A stretch of 9,724 nucleotides of DNA from Pseudomonadota bacterium (lineage in GTDB: Bacteria; Pseudomonadota; Alphaproteobacteria; Rhizobiales; Devosiaceae): the NCBI GenBank assembly GCA_023430705.1, contig JAEYZJ010000038.1:1-9724 (forward strand), read 5' to 3'. The translations under genes and the position numbers were made by a program. Below are positions 1 through 5,685 of the stretch, piece after piece. Positions within the stretch are counted from its first letter, which is position 1. Each line of letters opens with the position of its first letter. The notes beneath the pieces are model-generated. The model made no database searches. It had not been told where the DNA came from and saw only the letters and a program-made list of their open reading frames with translations.

Positions 1-18
1 GAATTCGTCGACGCGCAT
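1..18 (-). CDS. queA: S-adenosylmethionine:tRNA ribosyltransferase-isomerase QueA, N-terminal fragment (runs off the window)
   Basis: Only six codons are visible, reading MRVDEF on the minus strand. QueA proteins start with MRV followed by an acidic/Phe-rich stretch, and in Rhizobiales queA follows coaD and cyclophilin genes, so the call rests on this short match plus gene order. QueA transfers and isomerises the ribosyl part of SAM onto 7-aminomethyl-7-deazaguanine in tRNA to give epoxyqueuosine, in the cytoplasm. The start ATG (18-16) shares one base with the TGA of the preceding gene (TGATG), which implies translational coupling. No separate strong Shine-Dalgarno sequence is visible. The identification is reasonable but cannot be proven from six residues. 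Confidence 0.55.
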
Positions 19-416
19 CAGGGACCGGTGCAGCTCACCGGCCAGGCGCCGTGACCGGGGATGCGCAGCGTCCCGCCCAGCACAGTCTGGTCGTTCTCTG
101 TGGTCCTGAACAAGCGCAGCTCGGCAATCTTCTCCGTCACCGCCTCGTCGACGGCGTCAACGAGCACCACCTGGTCGTCCTCGTAAGCCTGGCCGACGAT
201 GACGGGTTCACCGGGTCCATAGGCGGCGCTACTGGCCCAGGCCCGCTCGCCGGCCGAAATGTTAAGTCCGACGATCGCGAGCACGTCGGCAGCACCCGCA
301 AGAAAATCGAATGTCGCCGCGCCATCGGGCGCGGCGCAGTTCACCCACTCCGTCGCGAGGGACGGAGTGGCGAGGCCGCAAAGGCCGGCGATGGCGAATG
401 CGGCCTGCCTGATCAT
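18..416 (-). CDS. Small secreted/periplasmic protein of unknown function (132 aa)
   Basis: I do not recognise the family. The protein opens with a typical Sec signal peptide: MIRQ, a hydrophobic core to about residue 18, then SLA before a likely cleavage at residues 21/22. The mature part is about 111 residues, acidic, and has one Cys near each end (C27 and C129) that could form a disulfide in the periplasm. There is no other membrane segment. The ATG at 416 was chosen because it begins the signal peptide and overlaps the stop of the upstream cyclophilin gene by four bases (ATGA). The longer frame back to 527 lies wholly inside the cyclophilin gene and is not credible. Its stop overlaps the next start (TGATG). 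Its place between a cyclophilin and queA suggests co-expression but not a function. Confidence 0.8.
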   Translation of the reverse strand: MIRQAAFAIAGLCGLATPSLATEWVNCAAPDGAATFDFLAGAADVLAIVGLNISAGERAWASSAAYGPGEPVIVGQAYEDDQVVLVDAVDEAVTEKIAELRLFRTTENDQTVLGGTLRIPGHGAWPVSCTGP

Positions 417-889
417 GCGGCGATGTCGGCCGCGACCTTGACGGAGACCATCCGGTCGGGATCGCGCACGGGCTCGCCGCGCTTGATCTGGTCGACGTTC
501 TCCATGCCCTCGATGACCTTGCCCCACACCGTGTACTGGCGGTCGAGGAAGCGGGCGTCGTCGAAGCAGATGAAGAACTGGCTGTTCGCGCTGTCCGGGT
601 TCTGGGCACGGGCCATCGACACGGTGCCGCGGACATGCGGCTCGGCGTTGAACTCCTGCTTCAGGTTCGGGTAGCTCGAGCCGCCGGTGCCGGTGCCGTT
701 CGGGTCACCGGTCTGGGCCATGAAGCCGTCGATGACGCGGTGGAACACGATGCCGTCGTAGAAGCCTTCGCGCACGAGCTTCTTGATGTGCGCGACGTGG
801 TTCGGGGCCAGGTCGGGGCGCATCTGGATGACGACGGGACCCTTGGTGGTCTCGATGACGAGGGTATTCTCGGGATCTTCGTAAGCCAA
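413..889 (-). CDS. Cytoplasmic cyclophilin-type peptidyl-prolyl cis-trans isomerase (158 aa, TTG start)
   Basis: This enzyme catalyses cis-trans isomerisation of Xaa-Pro bonds. Cyclophilin signatures are clear: FHRVI with catalytic Arg51, MAQTGDP with Gln59, and NSQFFICF with Gln104. Residues 8-155 form one cyclophilin domain, and the length is normal for bacterial PpiB-type proteins. There is no signal peptide, so it should act in the cytoplasm. No ATG fits. The TTG at 889-887 is supported by an excellent AAGGAGG eight bases upstream and by the family-like N-terminus (AYEDPENTLVIET). It lies 13 bases after the stop of the periplasmic paralogue and overlaps the next gene by four bases. As in other bacterial cyclophilins, the Trp that helps bind cyclosporin in human CypA appears to be replaced (Phe in ARFLDRQ). 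Confidence 0.93.
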   Translation of the reverse strand: MAYEDPENTLVIETTKGPVVIQMRPDLAPNHVAHIKKLVREGFYDGIVFHRVIDGFMAQTGDPNGTGTGGSSYPNLKQEFNAEPHVRGTVSMARAQNPDSANSQFFICFDDARFLDRQYTVWGKVIEGMENVDQIKRGEPVRDPDRMVSVKVAADIAA

Positions 890-897
890 CGGTCTGG

Positions 898-904
898 CCT
901 CCTT
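898..904 (-). promoter_or_regulatory. Shine-Dalgarno AAGGAGG that fixes a TTG start
   Basis: On the minus strand the sequence reads TAAGGAGG, eight bases, then TTG. The TAA is the stop of the upstream cyclophilin gene, so stop codon and ribosome site share bases. This near-perfect site is the main reason to accept the rare TTG start of the cytoplasmic cyclophilin. Confidence 0.85.
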
Positions 905-1466
905 ACTTGTATTCGATCTTGGCGGAGATGATCTGGTCGGGATTGGCCGGCGGCTCGCCCCGGGTGATCTTGTCGACCGCTTCCATGCCCGACACGACAC
1001 GGCCGAACACGGTGTACTGGCCGTTGAGGAACGTGCAGTCGCGGAAGCAGATGAAGAACTGGGAGTTGAAGCTGTTGGGGTCGTTCGTGCGGGCCGCGCC
1101 GACCGCGCCACGGTTGAACGACTCCTCGTTGAACTCGGCAACGACGTCGGGCTTGTCCGAGCCGCCGGCGCCAGTGCCGGTCGGGTCGCCCGACTGGGCC
1201 ATGAAGTCCTCGATCACGCGGTGGAAGACGATGCCGTTGTAGAAGCCCTCGTTGGTCAGCTCCACGATGCGCTCGACGTGCTTGGGCGCCACCGCGGGCA
1301 ACAGCTCGATGTCGACGGTGCCGTCCTTGAGCTCCAGGATCCAGTGCGGCGTGCCCGACTGGGCCCGCGCCGCGGACGGGGAAACCATCGAGACCGCGAA
1401 TACCGCGGCTGCGAGAGCGAAGACGATGCCGAGGATGATGCCGGCGCGCTTGATGGGATCGGCCAT
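903..1466 (-). CDS. Exported (periplasmic) cyclophilin-type peptidyl-prolyl cis-trans isomerase (187 aa)
   Basis: This is a proline isomerase like its downstream neighbour, but with an N-terminal export signal: basic MADPIKR, a hydrophobic core at about 9-29, then SAARA with likely cleavage after A35. It could instead stay as a signal anchor. Residues 40-185 are the cyclophilin domain, with FHRVI (Arg83), MAQSGDP (Gln91) and NSQFFICF (Gln136). C140 and C144 (ICFRDC) are close together and could form a disulfide outside the cytoplasm; the cytoplasmic paralogue keeps only the first Cys. The ATG at 1466 shares one base with the TAA of coaD (TAATG), so translation is probably coupled. It likely assists folding of exported proteins, as known for PpiA-type enzymes. 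Confidence 0.93.
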   Translation of the reverse strand: MADPIKRAGIILGIVFALAAAVFAVSMVSPSAARAQSGTPHWILELKDGTVDIELLPAVAPKHVERIVELTNEGFYNGIVFHRVIEDFMAQSGDPTGTGAGGSDKPDVVAEFNEESFNRGAVGAARTNDPNSFNSQFFICFRDCTFLNGQYTVFGRVVSGMEAVDKITRGEPPANPDQIISAKIEYK

Positions 1467-1954
1467 TATTTCTTCACTGCCTTGAGAACGATGGGGGGAA
1501 CAAAGGCGCTGATATCGCCGCCGAGCTCGGCGATCTGACGCACGAGCGTGGCCGAGATGTGGCGGACATGCGGACTGGAGGGCAGGAAAACCGTCTGCAG
1601 GTCCGGAGCCATCTGGGCGTTCATGCCCACCATCTGCATCTCGAAATTGTAGTCCGTGGTGTCGCGCAGGCCGCGGATCACCAGCTTTGCGCCGGCAGCG
1701 CGGGCCGCGTTGACCATGAGGCCGGAGAACTCGGTGAACTCGAACTCGGTATCGGTGCGCTTGCCCACCGGATCGAGCACGGCGCGCAGCAACGCGACGC
1801 GATCCTCATGGCTGAAGAGCGGCTTCTTGGAGTGGTGCGTCCCGACCGCGATCACCAGCTTGTCGACCAGCTTGCAGGCGCGCTCGATGACGTCGAGGTG
1901 CCCGTTGGTGAGCGGATCGAACGAGCCGGGATAGAAGCCCACGAGTCTCGCCAT
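1466..1954 (-). CDS. coaD: Phosphopantetheine adenylyltransferase CoaD (162 aa)
   Basis: CoaD joins 4'-phosphopantetheine and ATP to give dephospho-CoA and pyrophosphate, the penultimate step of CoA synthesis, in the cytoplasm. The nucleotidyltransferase T/HxGH signature is present (YPGSFDPLTNGHLDVI, T16 to H19), followed by the IRGLRDTTDYNFEMQM substrate/ATP segment (about 93-108) and the C-terminal ISATLVR motif (133-139). The length equals the usual 160-170 residues. The ATG at 1954 is chosen over an in-frame ATG 60 bases upstream because it starts the family-typical MARLVGFYPGSF and follows AGAGGAGGG at a nine-base spacing. It is the first gene of the minus-strand operon visible here and overlaps the next start by one base. 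Its promoter should lie in 1955-2170, but I could not place it with confidence. Confidence 0.97.
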   Translation of the reverse strand: MARLVGFYPGSFDPLTNGHLDVIERACKLVDKLVIAVGTHHSKKPLFSHEDRVALLRAVLDPVGKRTDTEFEFTEFSGLMVNAARAAGAKLVIRGLRDTTDYNFEMQMVGMNAQMAPDLQTVFLPSSPHVRHISATLVRQIAELGGDISAFVPPIVLKAVKK

Positions 1955-1963
1955 GGCGGAGCG

Positions 1964-1970
1964 CCCTCCT
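1964..1970 (-). promoter_or_regulatory. Shine-Dalgarno AGGAGGG of coaD
   Basis: A strong ribosome site lies nine bases before the ATG at 1954 on the minus strand. It decides the start against the longer frame that begins at 2014, which would place this site inside the coding region. Confidence 0.75.
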
Positions 1971-2105
1971 CTTTCGTTGGCGCGGGTTGTGTCATGGCAG
2001 GGTGATTTAGGCAAGCCGAAGGCCCGGGCGCCGGCCCACCCGCTTCATCGCACACCTTGTTCGGGCCCCGAGGTGCGGTGACGCGCCTGTGAGGGCGCCC
2101 GCGCA

Positions 2106-2134
2106 TATACATCCGGGGCGGTACTCCCTATATT
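2106..2134 (+). promoter_or_regulatory. Candidate sigma70-type promoter of uvrD
   Basis: A -35-like TATACA (2106-2111; four of six matches to TTGACA) and a -10 TATATT (2129-2134; five of six matches to TATAAT) are separated by exactly 17 bases. Transcription would begin near 2141 and give a leader of about 30 bases. The ribosome site is weak: AGGA lies 14 bases before the ATG. This is the only AT-rich patch in the region, which supports the call. Confidence 0.45.
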
Positions 2135-2170
2135 CGCCAACGAGAACGAAACAGGATTCGTCAATCCCAT

Positions 2171-4573
2171 ATGCCAGCTGAACCGCAGCGCCTCGATCGC
2201 CCCAAGCCGGGGTCGATCACCAGCCAATTCGGCCGGGGAGCAGGTGCGCCAGACTACCTGAAGGGCCTCAATGCCGAGCAGCGCGAGGCCGTGCTGACCA
2301 CCGAGGGCCCGGTGCTGGTGCTTGCCGGCGCCGGGACCGGAAAGACGCGCGTGCTCACGACCCGCATCGCGCACATCCTGACCTCGCGGCTCGCGTGGCC
2401 GTCCGAAATCCTGTCGGTGACGTTCACCAACAAGGCTGCACGGGAGATGAAAGAGCGTATCGGCAAGATCGCCGGATCGGCAGTCGAGGGCATGCCCTGG
2501 CTCGGTACGTTCCACTCGATCGGCGCGCGCATCCTGCGCCGGCATGCGGAGCTGGTGAACCTGCGCTCGGACTTCACCATCCTCGATACCGACGACCAGG
2601 TCCGGCTGATCAAGCAGTTGCTGGAAGCCGAGAACATCGACGAGAAGCGCTGGCCGGCGCGGGTGTTCGCCGGGATGCTCGATGGCTGGAAGAACCGGGG
2701 GTGGCTGCCTGAGGACGTCCCGATGAGCGAGCTCTCGGGCTTTGCCAACGGCCGCCTGCCCAACCTCTACCGCGACTACCAGACCCGGCTGGCGACCCTC
2801 AACGCCACCGATTTTGGTGACCTGCTGCTCCTCAACATCAAGCTGTTCAAGGAATATCCGGACGTGCTGGCGGAGTATCACCGCCGGTTCAAGTACATGC
2901 TGGTGGACGAGTACCAGGACTCCAATACGGCGCAGTATCTGTGGCTGCGGCTGCTTGCGCAGGGCAAGCCCGCGTCGGAGGCGAACCTCTGCGTGGTGGG
3001 CGACGACGACCAGTCGATCTATGGCTGGCGCGGCGCCGAGGTCGACAACATCCTGAGGTTCGAGAAGGACTTCCCCGGCGCCAAGGTGATCCGGCTCGAG
3101 CGCAACTACCGCTCCACCTCCAACATCCTCAAGGCCGCCTCGCACCTCATCGCCAACAACGAGAGCCGGCTGGGCAAGACCCTGCAGACCGATGTCGGCG
3201 AGCCGGGTGAGCTCATCACCGTCACCTCGGTATGGGACAGCGACGAGGAAGCACGGCAGGTCGGGGAGGAGATCGAGCAGCTGCAACGCCGAGGCGAGCC
3301 GCTCAATTCCATCGCCATCCTCGTGCGCGCCTCGCACCAGATGCGTTCCTTCGAAGAGCGATTCATCACGCTGGGCCTCAACTACCGCGTCATCGGCGGC
3401 CCGCGCTTCTACGAGCGCAAGGAAATCCGGGATGCGCTCGCCTACCTGCGGCTGGTGTGGAACCCCAACGACGACCTCGCCTTCGAGCGCATCGTCAACG
3501 TACCCAAGCGCGGGCTCGGGGATTCGACGATGAAGCTCATCTTCGATGCGGCCCGTCATCAGAGCGCCTCGCTCACCGCCACCGTGCGGATGCTGGTGCA
3601 GACCGAGGAGCTGAAGCCCAAGCAGCGAACCACGCTGCGCCAGTTGATCGACCAGTTCGACGAGTGGGGTCGCCGCGCCAAGGCCGCGTCGGCCGAGGAT
3701 TTCGAGGACGAGGCGGACGGCCCACCGGGCATCGTTCGCCGACACACGGCGCATGCGGACCTCGCCCGGCTCGTGCTCGACGAGTCGGGCTACACCGAGA
3801 TGTGGCAGAACGATAAGTCAGCCGAAGCAGAGGGCAGGCTCGAAAATCTCAAGGAACTTGTAAACTCCATGGAGGAGTTCGATTCGCTCGGCGGTTTCCT
3901 CGAGCACGTGTCGCTGGTCATGGATCGCGACACCGGCGAGGCCGACGACGCCGTCTCGATCATGACGCTCCACTCGGCCAAGGGGCTCGAGTTCGACACG
4001 GTGTTCCTGCCCGGTTGGGAGGAAGGTCTCTTCCCCAGCCAGCGCACACTCGACGAGCTGGGCAGGGCCGGGCTCGAGGAGGAGCGGCGGCTCGCCTATG
4101 TCGGGCTGACCCGGGCGCGCAAGCGCCTAAAGGTCTCGGTCGCGCAGAACCGGCTGACGCACGGGCTGTGGCAGTCGGCCATTCCGTCGCGCTTCCTCGA
4201 CGAGTTGCCGGCTTCCGCCGTGGAAGTCCGGGACACCGGCTCCGGCTATGGCGGCTACGGCTATGGCGGACGCTCCAACCGCGGCTTCGACACGCGTGAT
4301 CCGTTCGACTCGCTTTACGAGACCCCCGGCTGGCAGCGCGCCCGCGCCCAGGCCTCGACGCGCAAGTCGCACGGCCCGGTGACGATCGACGGCGATCTCG
4401 TCGCCCGCTCGGTGGACGACGGCCGCGGCTCGGCCTATTCGGTCGGCCAGCGTGTCTTCCACCTCAAATTCGGCTACGGCACGATCAGCAACATCGAGGG
4501 CAACAAGCTCTCGATCGAGTTCGAGAAGGCGGGCCCCAAGAAGGTCCTCGAAAGCTTCGTGCAGAAGGCGTGA
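2171..4573 (+). CDS. uvrD: UvrD/PcrA-type superfamily 1A ATP-dependent DNA helicase (800 aa)
   Basis: This is a 3'-5' DNA helicase of the UvrD/PcrA/Rep family, acting in nucleotide excision repair, mismatch repair and clearing of replication blocks. All motifs are in order: Q motif LNAEQREAV (33-41), Walker A GAGTGKT (53-59), Ia TFTNKAAREM (84-93), Ib GTFHSIGARIL (112-122), II VDEYQD (245-250), III GDDDQSIYGWRGA (277-289), IV RLERNYRST (308-316), V TLHSAKGLEFDTVFLPG (599-615), VI RRLAYVGLTRAR (639-650). A 2B-domain acidic patch (508-517) and a Gly/Tyr-rich linker (689-705) precede a C-terminal Tudor-like module (about 756-800, VGQRVFHLKFGYGTI). In PcrA/UvrD that module binds RNA polymerase. 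At 800 residues it is longer than E. coli UvrD (720), mainly in the linker and N-terminus. It stands alone on its strand, divergent from coaD. Calling it uvrD rather than pcrA is naming custom. Confidence 0.97.
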   Translation: MPAEPQRLDRPKPGSITSQFGRGAGAPDYLKGLNAEQREAVLTTEGPVLVLAGAGTGKTRVLTTRIAHILTSRLAWPSEILSVTFTNKAAREMKERIGKIAGSAVEGMPWLGTFHSIGARILRRHAELVNLRSDFTILDTDDQVRLIKQLLEAENIDEKRWPARVFAGMLDGWKNRGWLPEDVPMSELSGFANGRLPNLYRDYQTRLATLNATDFGDLLLLNIKLFKEYPDVLAEYHRRFKYMLVDEYQDSNTAQYLWLRLLAQGKPASEANLCVVGDDDQSIYGWRGAEVDNILRFEKDFPGAKVIRLERNYRSTSNILKAASHLIANNESRLGKTLQTDVGEPGELITVTSVWDSDEEARQVGEEIEQLQRRGEPLNSIAILVRASHQMRSFEERFITLGLNYRVIGGPRFYERKEIRDALAYLRLVWNPNDDLAFERIVNVPKRGLGDSTMKLIFDAARHQSASLTATVRMLVQTEELKPKQRTTLRQLIDQFDEWGRRAKAASAEDFEDEADGPPGIVRRHTAHADLARLVLDESGYTEMWQNDKSAEAEGRLENLKELVNSMEEFDSLGGFLEHVSLVMDRDTGEADDAVSIMTLHSAKGLEFDTVFLPGWEEGLFPSQRTLDELGRAGLEEERRLAYVGLTRARKRLKVSVAQNRLTHGLWQSAIPSRFLDELPASAVEVRDTGSGYGGYGYGGRSNRGFDTRDPFDSLYETPGWQRARAQASTRKSHGPVTIDGDLVARSVDDGRGSAYSVGQRVFHLKFGYGTISNIEGNKLSIEFEKAGPKKVLESFVQKA

Positions 4574-4579
4574 GCCTTC
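4564..4579 (+). terminator. Perfect hairpin with GTGA tetraloop across the uvrD stop codon
   Basis: GAAGGC (4564-4569), loop GTGA (4570-4573) and GCCTTC (4574-4579) form a six-pair stem. The loop is of GNRA type and contains the TGA stop of uvrD. No T-run follows, so it is not a classic Rho-independent terminator. It sits in the 13-base gap between two convergent genes and could act as a 3' end stabiliser or weak bidirectional stop. Confidence 0.4.
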
Positions 4580-4586
4580 CCGTCCC

Positions 4587-5516
4587 TCACTGCGGCGGGC
4601 TGACCTCGCCTGCCCCGCGCCGCTCCAGCCCCAGCTTGTGCTCGCGGTAGATGATGAACAGGCCCGAGCCGACCACGATGGCGCCGCCGATCAGCATCTG
4701 CGGCGTCGGCATGTCCTGGAATACGAAGTAGCCGACGATGATCGAGAGGATCAGCGAGGCGTACTCGAACGGGGCGATGACCGACATGTCGGCGTGCCGG
4801 TACGACTCGGTCAGCAGTATCTGTCCGATGCCGCCGAAGATGCCGGCCCCGACCAGCAGCGCCAGTTGCCCGGGCGTCGGCATGACCCAGCCGAACGGCA
4901 AGGTGAGCAGCCCCAGCGTCGCCGAGGTCAGCGAGAAATAGAGCACGATGGTCGCAGACCGCTCGGTCTGGACCAGCCTGCGCACGAGCACCATGGCGGT
5001 CGCCGCAAAGCAGCACGAGACCAGCGCCGAGATGGCGCCGAGCGTCGCGCCGCTCATGTCGGAGATGCCGCCCGAAAACACCGTCAGCCGCGGCCAGATG
5101 ATGATCAGCACGCCGCCCAGTCCCACCAGTACAGCGCTCCAGCGGTACAGCCGGACCTGCTCGTGGAAGAACAGTGCGCTGAAGATGACAATGATCAGCG
5201 GCGTCGCATAGTTGATGGTGATGGCCTCGGCCAGCGGCAGCTGCGTGAGGGCGAAGAAGCCCGTCGCCATGCCCCCGGTTCCGACGAGGCCACGCCACAG
5301 GTGGCTCAGCGGGCGGCTGGTCTTGAGCCCGACACCGAGCTCGCCCCTCACCATCAGGTAGATGAGGATGGGCACGATGGCGAAGAAGGAACGGAAGAAC
5401 ACCAGTTGCCCCGTTGCCACGCCCTCGGAGGCCTTCAGCAGGCTCGACATGCCCAGGAACACGCAAACCGAGCCCAGCTTGAACGCAATTCCCGTCATGG
5501 CGTTCTGACGGTGCAT
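4587..5516 (-). CDS. DMT superfamily (EamA family) membrane transporter, about 309 aa
   Basis: This is an inner-membrane permease of the drug/metabolite transporter superfamily, with the usual ten hydrophobic segments in two EamA repeats (about residues 9-142 and 158-290). Typical features are the first repeat's FFRSFFAIVPI, WRGLVGTGGMATGFFAL and AITINYATPLIIVIFSALFF, then a second repeat ending in ISVIAPFEY-like and GGAIVVGSGLFIIYRE segments. Family members export or import small metabolites; the substrate cannot be read from the sequence. The C-terminal tail is short and charged. Start choice is uncertain: ATG at 5516 gives a family-like short N-terminus, GTG at 5534 adds six residues, ATG at 5498 removes six, and none has a good Shine-Dalgarno. 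It converges on uvrD with a 13-base gap and diverges from the cardiolipin synthase gene. Confidence 0.92.
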   Translation of the reverse strand: MHRQNAMTGIAFKLGSVCVFLGMSSLLKASEGVATGQLVFFRSFFAIVPILIYLMVRGELGVGLKTSRPLSHLWRGLVGTGGMATGFFALTQLPLAEAITINYATPLIIVIFSALFFHEQVRLYRWSAVLVGLGGVLIIIWPRLTVFSGGISDMSGATLGAISALVSCCFAATAMVLVRRLVQTERSATIVLYFSLTSATLGLLTLPFGWVMPTPGQLALLVGAGIFGGIGQILLTESYRHADMSVIAPFEYASLILSIIVGYFVFQDMPTPQMLIGGAIVVGSGLFIIYREHKLGLERRGAGEVSPPQ

Positions 5517-5582
5517 GGGAGAAGGCGTCGACACGGGGCGGGACTTTCGGCGGGAGATCGGACGACAATGATCCGGCCGCTA

Positions 5583-5610
5583 GTTATGCGGCAGGCCCGG
5601 CGGGGTGCAA
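5583..5610 (-). promoter_or_regulatory. Candidate promoter of the DMT transporter gene
   Basis: On the minus strand TTGCAC (5610-5605) and CATAAC (5588-5583) are 16 bases apart, resembling -35 and -10 elements. Transcription would start near 5576, about 40-60 bases before the possible start codons. The match is moderate and the surrounding GC content is high, so this is only a candidate. Confidence 0.3.
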
Positions 5611-5685
5611 CTCCCTTGCTCCCTGCAATGGTCACTGGCGGCGCGCCGCACATCGGATATTAGTCTTATGGGAACCGGAGGGCAC

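Larger units (their letters stand above)
1955..2170. other. Divergent intergenic region between coaD and uvrD
   Basis: These 216 bases carry the coaD ribosome site at the left and a candidate uvrD promoter at the right. The middle (about 2010-2100) is very GC-rich, with short GC palindromes but no persuasive structure. I found no convincing small gene or tRNA. A CTTGCC box on the minus strand near 2008-2015 is a possible coaD -35 element, but no good -10 follows it. Confidence 0.5.

Noticed and set aside
1..12. Adjacent EcoRI (GAATTC) and SalI (GTCGAC) sites at the very start, suggesting a cloning linker
   Set aside because: The bases read in frame as the start of QueA (VDEF), so they are explained as coding sequence; chance occurrence is adequate.
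413..1141. A 242-residue version of the cytoplasmic cyclophilin
   Set aside because: The first 84 residues are out-of-frame translation of the upstream paralogue; the TTG at 889 has a near-perfect Shine-Dalgarno sequence.
1955..2014. A 20-residue N-terminal extension of CoaD
   Set aside because: The added residues are not family-like and the strong Shine-Dalgarno would fall within the coding region.
2045..3754. A 569-codon open frame on the minus strand opposite uvrD
   Set aside because: It is fully antisense to an intact helicase with all motifs, has no recognisable domain or ribosome site, and long antisense frames are expected in GC-rich DNA.
4452..5663. A 403-codon plus-strand frame covering the DMT gene
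   Set aside because: Low-complexity Arg/Gln/His/Asp sequence antisense to a clear ten-segment membrane protein; it also starts inside uvrD in another frame.
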